A stretch of 37,217 bases of DNA, from positions 1 to 37,217 of the forward strand of contig CAUFRY010000019.1 of NCBI GenBank assembly GCA_959028445.1, in the 5' to 3' direction. This DNA comes from an uncultured Collinsella sp. (lineage in GTDB: Bacteria > Actinomycetota > Coriobacteriia > Coriobacteriales > Coriobacteriaceae). Positions 34,189-37,217 of this stretch are shown piece by piece. The notes beneath the pieces were generated by a model. It made no database searches. It was not told the origin of the DNA and worked only from the letters and a program-made list of their open reading frames with translations. Numbering within the stretch: position 1 is the stretch's first letter; every line of letters starts with the position of its first letter. Position numbers and translations under genes: made by a program.

Positions 34189-34340
34189 CTGCCCAGATGT
34201 TTAAAGATGCTGGTTTAATTGTCTGCGCGGCGCAATAAATCGGTGGGCGGACGTGTTGGGGTGTTTGTCGTTTTCGTACTGTTGCCACATTTGGGGCGGT
34301 TCCGGCGTCCGGCATCCTCGCGTTCGTCGGCTACAGGCAT

Positions 34341-34372
34341 AAGAAAGGGAGGGTCGGTTTACCGGCCCTCCC
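34341..34372 (-). terminator. intrinsic terminator of the lipoprotein gene
   Basis: GGGAGGGTCGG (34347-34357) pairs with CCGGCCCTCCC (34362-34372) around TTTA, with one G-T pair; on the minus strand TTTCTT follows. It closely resembles the hairpin at 35182-35210. Confidence 0.75.
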
Positions 34373-34444
34373 TGGGTACGAAGCGCTGGGGTACCGTCGC
34401 TTGTTTGCACTGCGACCGTGTTTCCCGTTGCGCTCGCCAGTCGC

Positions 34445-35038
34445 TTAGCGCTTGATCTCGATATCGTCGAGCTTGACGTCCATGGCCTCGGTCTTGGCCT
34501 CGGCGATGTCGTCGGCAAATTCCAGAGACTTCATCATGGTCTCGACGGCGTCCTTGTGCTCCTCGACGTTGTCGATACGCACATACACACTGCCGCCGTC
34601 AACGTCGGTGAAGTATTCGGTCGTTACGCCGCCCGAGTGTGTATAGGAAGCGTTGCGCCAAGTCTTGCCGTTGTACTTGACGGGGTCATTCTCGGTCCAC
34701 TCAAAGCTGGCATTCCACTTTGCCTCGTAGTCGAACAGCTCGTCGGCGTTCTTGTCAGGATCGAAGACGGGGATGAAGCGATCGCTGGCGTGCTCGCTCT
34801 CGGTGAACTTAAACTGGGCCCTGTCGGCGGTGTCGCCGGCAACGTCGGTAATCTCGACGCCCTCGGGAACCTCGACCTTAAACCAAATGAAGTCGGTCCT
34901 CATATCCACGGCTGGCTTTTCTGCCCCGCCGCCACCGCCACTTCCGGTAGCGTCGCCGCTGCCACCGCAGCCCACCAGGGCAACTGCGGCAAAGAGACTG
35001 ATGCAGAGGGTGAGAATCGCAAAGGCCTTCTTTTTCAT
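34445..35038 (-). CDS. lipoprotein of unknown function
   Basis: A 197-residue exported lipoprotein. A basic start (MKKK) and hydrophobic segment lead to the lipobox LVGC, with C24 the lipidated residue. A Gly/Ser linker (25-39) follows, then an acidic, mixed alpha/beta domain of about 155 residues without a motif I know. The domain ends with a KR-containing tail. The ATG follows GAGGAGG at 7 to 10 bases. Transcription ends in a matching hairpin downstream. It stands alone between the phospholipase gene and fchA. It may be a surface-stress or solute-binding protein, but the sequence does not say. Confidence 0.85.
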   Translation of the reverse strand: MKKKAFAILTLCISLFAAVALVGCGGSGDATGSGGGGGAEKPAVDMRTDFIWFKVEVPEGVEITDVAGDTADRAQFKFTESEHASDRFIPVFDPDKNADELFDYEAKWNASFEWTENDPVKYNGKTWRNASYTHSGGVTTEYFTDVDGGSVYVRIDNVEEHKDAVETMMKSLEFADDIAEAKTEAMDVKLDDIEIKR

Positions 35039-35110
35039 GGTCGTGTCCTCCTCGATCTGTAACCGCCCATGGATTACCTGTCTTTACTGTACGCGTGGAC
35101 GGCTCGCTAG

Positions 35111-35129
35111 GGTGGGCCATGTGTCCCAT
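35111..35129. repeat. 19-base direct repeat, copy 1
   Basis: GGTGGGCCATGTGTCCCAT, identical to 35319-35337. It lies about 75 bases upstream of the lipoprotein start, near where its promoter should be. The core GGG-CCATGTGT-CCC has partial dyad symmetry, so it may be a protein-binding site. Confidence 0.6.
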
Positions 35130-35174
35130 TCTGGGGGCTGGAATTGCGCCGACAAGTGGCAATATGTGCGGTCG

Positions 35175-35210
35175 CAAAAGAGGGGAGGGCCGATGCTGTC
35201 GGCCCTCCCC
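35175..35210 (-). terminator. hairpin terminator in the lipoprotein-fchA gap
   Basis: GGGGAGGGCCGA (35182-35193) pairs perfectly with TCGGCCCTCCCC (35199-35210); CTCTTTTG follows on the minus strand. No gene in the window transcribes into it from that side, so it may be left over from a lost gene or serve an unseen RNA. Confidence 0.6.
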
Positions 35211-35318
35211 GGGGTGAGGTGCCCGTTGATTTAATGGGGCGCGCGTGCGTGGGCGTTGCCCCAACAGGTTCCTTGTTTATAGATATGCCTCAGTTTTTGA
35301 CGTCCGGAAGTCTCGAAA

Positions 35319-35337
35319 GGTGGGCCATGTGTCCCAT
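35319..35337. repeat. 19-base direct repeat, copy 2
   Basis: Exact second copy of the repeat at 35111-35129, 208 bases away, upstream of the fchA promoter. Flanking sequences differ. Confidence 0.6.
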
Positions 35338-35392
35338 GTTTGCGGTGCCGACGCCTATCGTTCGTCATAGAAATCCGCGATGGCCAGGTGCG

Positions 35393-35421
35393 CTGACGCT
35401 CATGTACTTATGGGCTAGACT
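35393..35421 (+). promoter_or_regulatory. fchA-folD promoter
   Basis: CTGACG (35393-35398) and TAGACT (35416-35421) stand 17 bases apart, about 78 bases before fchA. No folate riboswitch was recognised in the leader. Confidence 0.5.
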
Positions 35422-35498
35422 TAGCACCATTATGTGATTGATGCGGTCGGTCGGCGGTTGCCACCCGACCGATGTATATGACTTGAAGGTGCGTGCGT

Positions 35499-36131
35499 AT
35501 GAGCCAAGAGATGATGGATAAAACATGTCGAGAGTTTGCCGAGGCGCTTGCCGCACGCGAGCCGGTTCCCGGCGGCGGTAGCGCGAGCGCCTTTGTAGGT
35601 GCACTGGGCGCCTCGCTTTGCGGGATGGTTGCTCGCTATGGGGCGACAAATCCTGCGCTTGCCGATCGCGCAGACGATCTGACGCGCGCGTTTGCCCAGG
35701 CGGATGAGTTGGCGCAGGAACTTGTGGGTCTGGTCGCCGAGGACGTTCGTGCCTACGGGCAGGTGTCCACGGCGTACGGTATTCCGCGTGACGATCCGGC
35801 TCGAGCGACCGCGATTCAGGATGCGCTGCATGTGGCCGCTATGCCGCCGTATCGCATTATGGATGCCTGCGGGCGTGCGCTGGCGCTGCTCGAGGACATG
35901 GCCGACAAGGGTTCGCGTCAGCTGCTGTCCGATGTGGCGTGCGGCGCCGTGTTCTGCCGTGCCGCTATGCAGGGCGCGAGCTTGACGCTCTTTGCGAACA
36001 CCACGTCTATGAAAGATCGCGCTCGTGCTGAGGAGCTCGAGACGGCGTGTGATGAGTTGCTCGACACATGGTTGCCGCGCGCCGATGCGCTGGCGCGCCG
36101 CGCCTCCGACGCTGCAAGGAAGAGAGGATAG
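35499..36131 (+). CDS. fchA: methenyl-THF cyclohydrolase (FTCD-like cyclodeaminase family)
   Basis: A 210-residue all-helical protein of the formiminotransferase-cyclodeaminase/FchA family, which interconverts 10-formyl-THF and 5,10-methenyl-THF (or deaminates formimino-THF). The signature PVPGGGSASAFVGALGASL is at 22-40. Length fits the single-domain bacterial FchA. I chose ATG 35499 with AAGG at about 9 bases; a GTG two codons earlier is possible. folD starts two bases after its stop, so the two are co-transcribed. The adjacent FolD seems to lack cyclohydrolase residues, making FchA the likely source of that activity and cyclohydrolase the better assignment than cyclodeaminase. Confidence 0.88.
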   Translation: MSQEMMDKTCREFAEALAAREPVPGGGSASAFVGALGASLCGMVARYGATNPALADRADDLTRAFAQADELAQELVGLVAEDVRAYGQVSTAYGIPRDDPARATAIQDALHVAAMPPYRIMDACGRALALLEDMADKGSRQLLSDVACGAVFCRAAMQGASLTLFANTTSMKDRARAEELETACDELLDTWLPRADALARRASDAARKRG

Positions 36132-36133
36132 CC

Positions 36134-36988
36134 ATGGCTGAACTGCTGAAGGGTGCTCCCGTTGCTCGCGCTTTGACCGAGGAACTTGCTGCTCGCTGTG
36201 CAGCCCTGCGCGAACGTGGCGTTGTGCCGACGCTGGCCATTGTTCGTGTGGGCGAGCGCGAGGACGACCTGTCCTACGAGCGCGGTGCCCTCAAGCGCTG
36301 CGAGAAGGTTGGCATTGAGGCTCGCCGCGTTTTGCTTTCTGCCGATGTTTCGCAGGACGAGCTGTTGGCGGCCATCGAGGACATCAATACCGATTCGGCT
36401 GTTCATGGCTGTCTGATGTTCCGCCCGCTGCCCGCCGGCCTTGACGAGAACGCCGTCGCCGCAGCGCTCGATCCCGCCAAGGATGTTGACTCCATGACGC
36501 CGGCCTCGCTGCTTACCACGCTTTCGGGTCGTGGCGAGGGCTTTGCTCCCTGCACGGCCGAGGCCGTGTTGGCGTTGCTGGACCATTACAGTGTTGAGCT
36601 GGATGGGGCCAAGGTTGCGGTCGTCGGTCGGTCTCTGGTGATTGGTCGTCCCGTTGCCGCCATGCTTACGGCGCGCAATGCGACCGTGACGACGTGCCAT
36701 ACGCATACGCGCGACCTTGCTGCCGAGTGCCGTGCTGCCGACATTGTGGTTGCCGCCGTTGGACGCGCACGCACGATTGGCGCGGATGCGGTCCGCGAGG
36801 ACCAGACGATCATTGATGTGGGCATTAACTGGGATGAGGACGCTGGCAAGCTGGTCGGGGACATCGATTTTGATGCTGCGGAGCCGGTCGTTAACGCCAT
36901 CACGCCCGTGCCGGGCGGCGTGGGCGCCGTGACAACGGCGATTCTCGCCAAACACGTGATCGAAGCGGCCGAGCGCGCATCGAAATAG
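36134..36988 (+). CDS. folD: methylene-THF dehydrogenase (FolD), cyclohydrolase residues lost
   Basis: NAD(P)-dependent oxidation of 5,10-methylene-THF in the cytoplasm. The 284-residue protein has the two-domain FolD layout: a catalytic domain, then the Rossmann part with VVGRSLVIGRPVAAML (about 175-190) and PVPGGVGAVTTAIL near the end. In the catalytic domain, Y48 (DLSYERGA) and D119 (KDVDS) are kept. The lysine four residues after the tyrosine is A52, and the usual VQLPLP reads MFRPLP, so the catalytic Gln is F96. Known family data tie that Lys and Gln to cyclohydrolase activity, so this may be dehydrogenase only. The ATG follows GAGGA at 7 bases. It is in an operon with fchA. Confidence 0.9.
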   Translation: MAELLKGAPVARALTEELAARCAALRERGVVPTLAIVRVGEREDDLSYERGALKRCEKVGIEARRVLLSADVSQDELLAAIEDINTDSAVHGCLMFRPLPAGLDENAVAAALDPAKDVDSMTPASLLTTLSGRGEGFAPCTAEAVLALLDHYSVELDGAKVAVVGRSLVIGRPVAAMLTARNATVTTCHTHTRDLAAECRAADIVVAAVGRARTIGADAVREDQTIIDVGINWDEDAGKLVGDIDFDAAEPVVNAITPVPGGVGAVTTAILAKHVIEAAERASK

Positions 36989-37019
36989 GCGTTTTGGGCT
37001 GTTTGAGGGGTTAGTTCTA

Positions 37020-37188
37020 TACCCCGTGGACAAAAAATGCCAAATATGAGTACTGTTGCCAAGATAGTCACATATATTTTAGGTCAAATGGGCTCTCTAA
37101 CGATATTTATTATCGATAGAGCGCCTACTTTATTGGACCTATGAGGAATTACATCATCTAATTTGGTAGCGCGCAGAGATGTGGTGTA
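37020..37188. other. AT-rich intergenic stretch with a hairpin
   Basis: GC drops sharply after folD. CTCTAACGATA (37095-37105) pairs with TATCGATAGAG (37111-37121) with one mismatch. AGGTC (37081-37085) can pair with GACCT (37136-37140) to enclose it. No gene is seen; a promoter, RNA or regulatory site is possible. Confidence 0.4.
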
Positions 37189-37217
37189 AGAGGCGGGGCA
37201 TGCCCCGCCTCTTCTCT
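37189..37217 (+). terminator. perfect palindromic terminator at the window end
   Basis: AGAGGCGGGGCA (37189-37200) pairs perfectly with TGCCCCGCCTCT (37201-37212), followed by TCTCT. The T run may continue beyond the window. Confidence 0.65.

Noticed and set aside
36068..36133. A longer N-terminus for FolD overlapping fchA.
   Set aside because: FolD homology begins at ATG 36134, which has a ribosome site; the upstream part is fchA in another frame.

Overview
The window looks like a chromosomal segment of a GC-rich Gram-positive gut actinobacterium, most likely Collinsella or a close relative (class Coriobacteriia). The evidence is strong C/G preference at third codon positions, Shine-Dalgarno-led genes, a sortase-like LADTG anchor, and acetogen-type folate genes (Fhs, FchA, FolD). 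The genus is an inference from remembered gene content, not from a search. No rRNA, tRNA, CRISPR array, transposase or integrase was recognised.

Layout. 0-3 kb: mnmA (tRNA thiolation) and cysK (cysteine synthase) on the minus strand, with an Rrf2-type regulator divergent from cysK; this is a sulfur group. 3-4.1 kb: a small YvlD/holin-like membrane protein and a TrpR-like YerC/YecD regulator. 4.3-19.2 kb: a DNA-maintenance block with an AddB-like nuclease, an AddA-like UvrD helicase-nuclease, DNA polymerase III alpha (dnaE), a SWIM/SNF2 helicase and a superoxide-reductase-like protein. 19.3-23.8 kb: a large NAD+-synthetase-like protein whose two active sites both appear destroyed, then ruvC-ruvA-ruvB behind a near-perfect LexA (SOS) box. 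23.9-25.6 kb: fhs. 25.8-28.1 kb: a PASTA-like single-pass membrane protein convergent with a Mn-type cation diffusion facilitator.

28.3-35 kb is accessory in character and partly lower in GC. It holds a two-zinc-ribbon protein broken by a run of nine G, a structured candidate RNA, a DUF1016/YhcG nuclease, a tiny PH-like protein, a large exported and probably wall-anchored PI-specific phospholipase C, and a lipoprotein. 35.5-37 kb: fchA-folD. FchA, FolD and the distant Fhs would interconvert formate, formyl-, methenyl- and methylene-tetrahydrofolate. FolD has lost the Lys and Gln needed for cyclohydrolase activity, which fits FchA supplying that step.

Intergenic spaces are rich in long, nearly perfect inverted repeats (4.2, 11.1, 15.1, 21.3 and 26.8 kb). 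Some share a TTGGGGACGG-like core and look like a dispersed palindromic repeat population. Most of the remaining non-coding space is promoters and intrinsic terminators, annotated individually.
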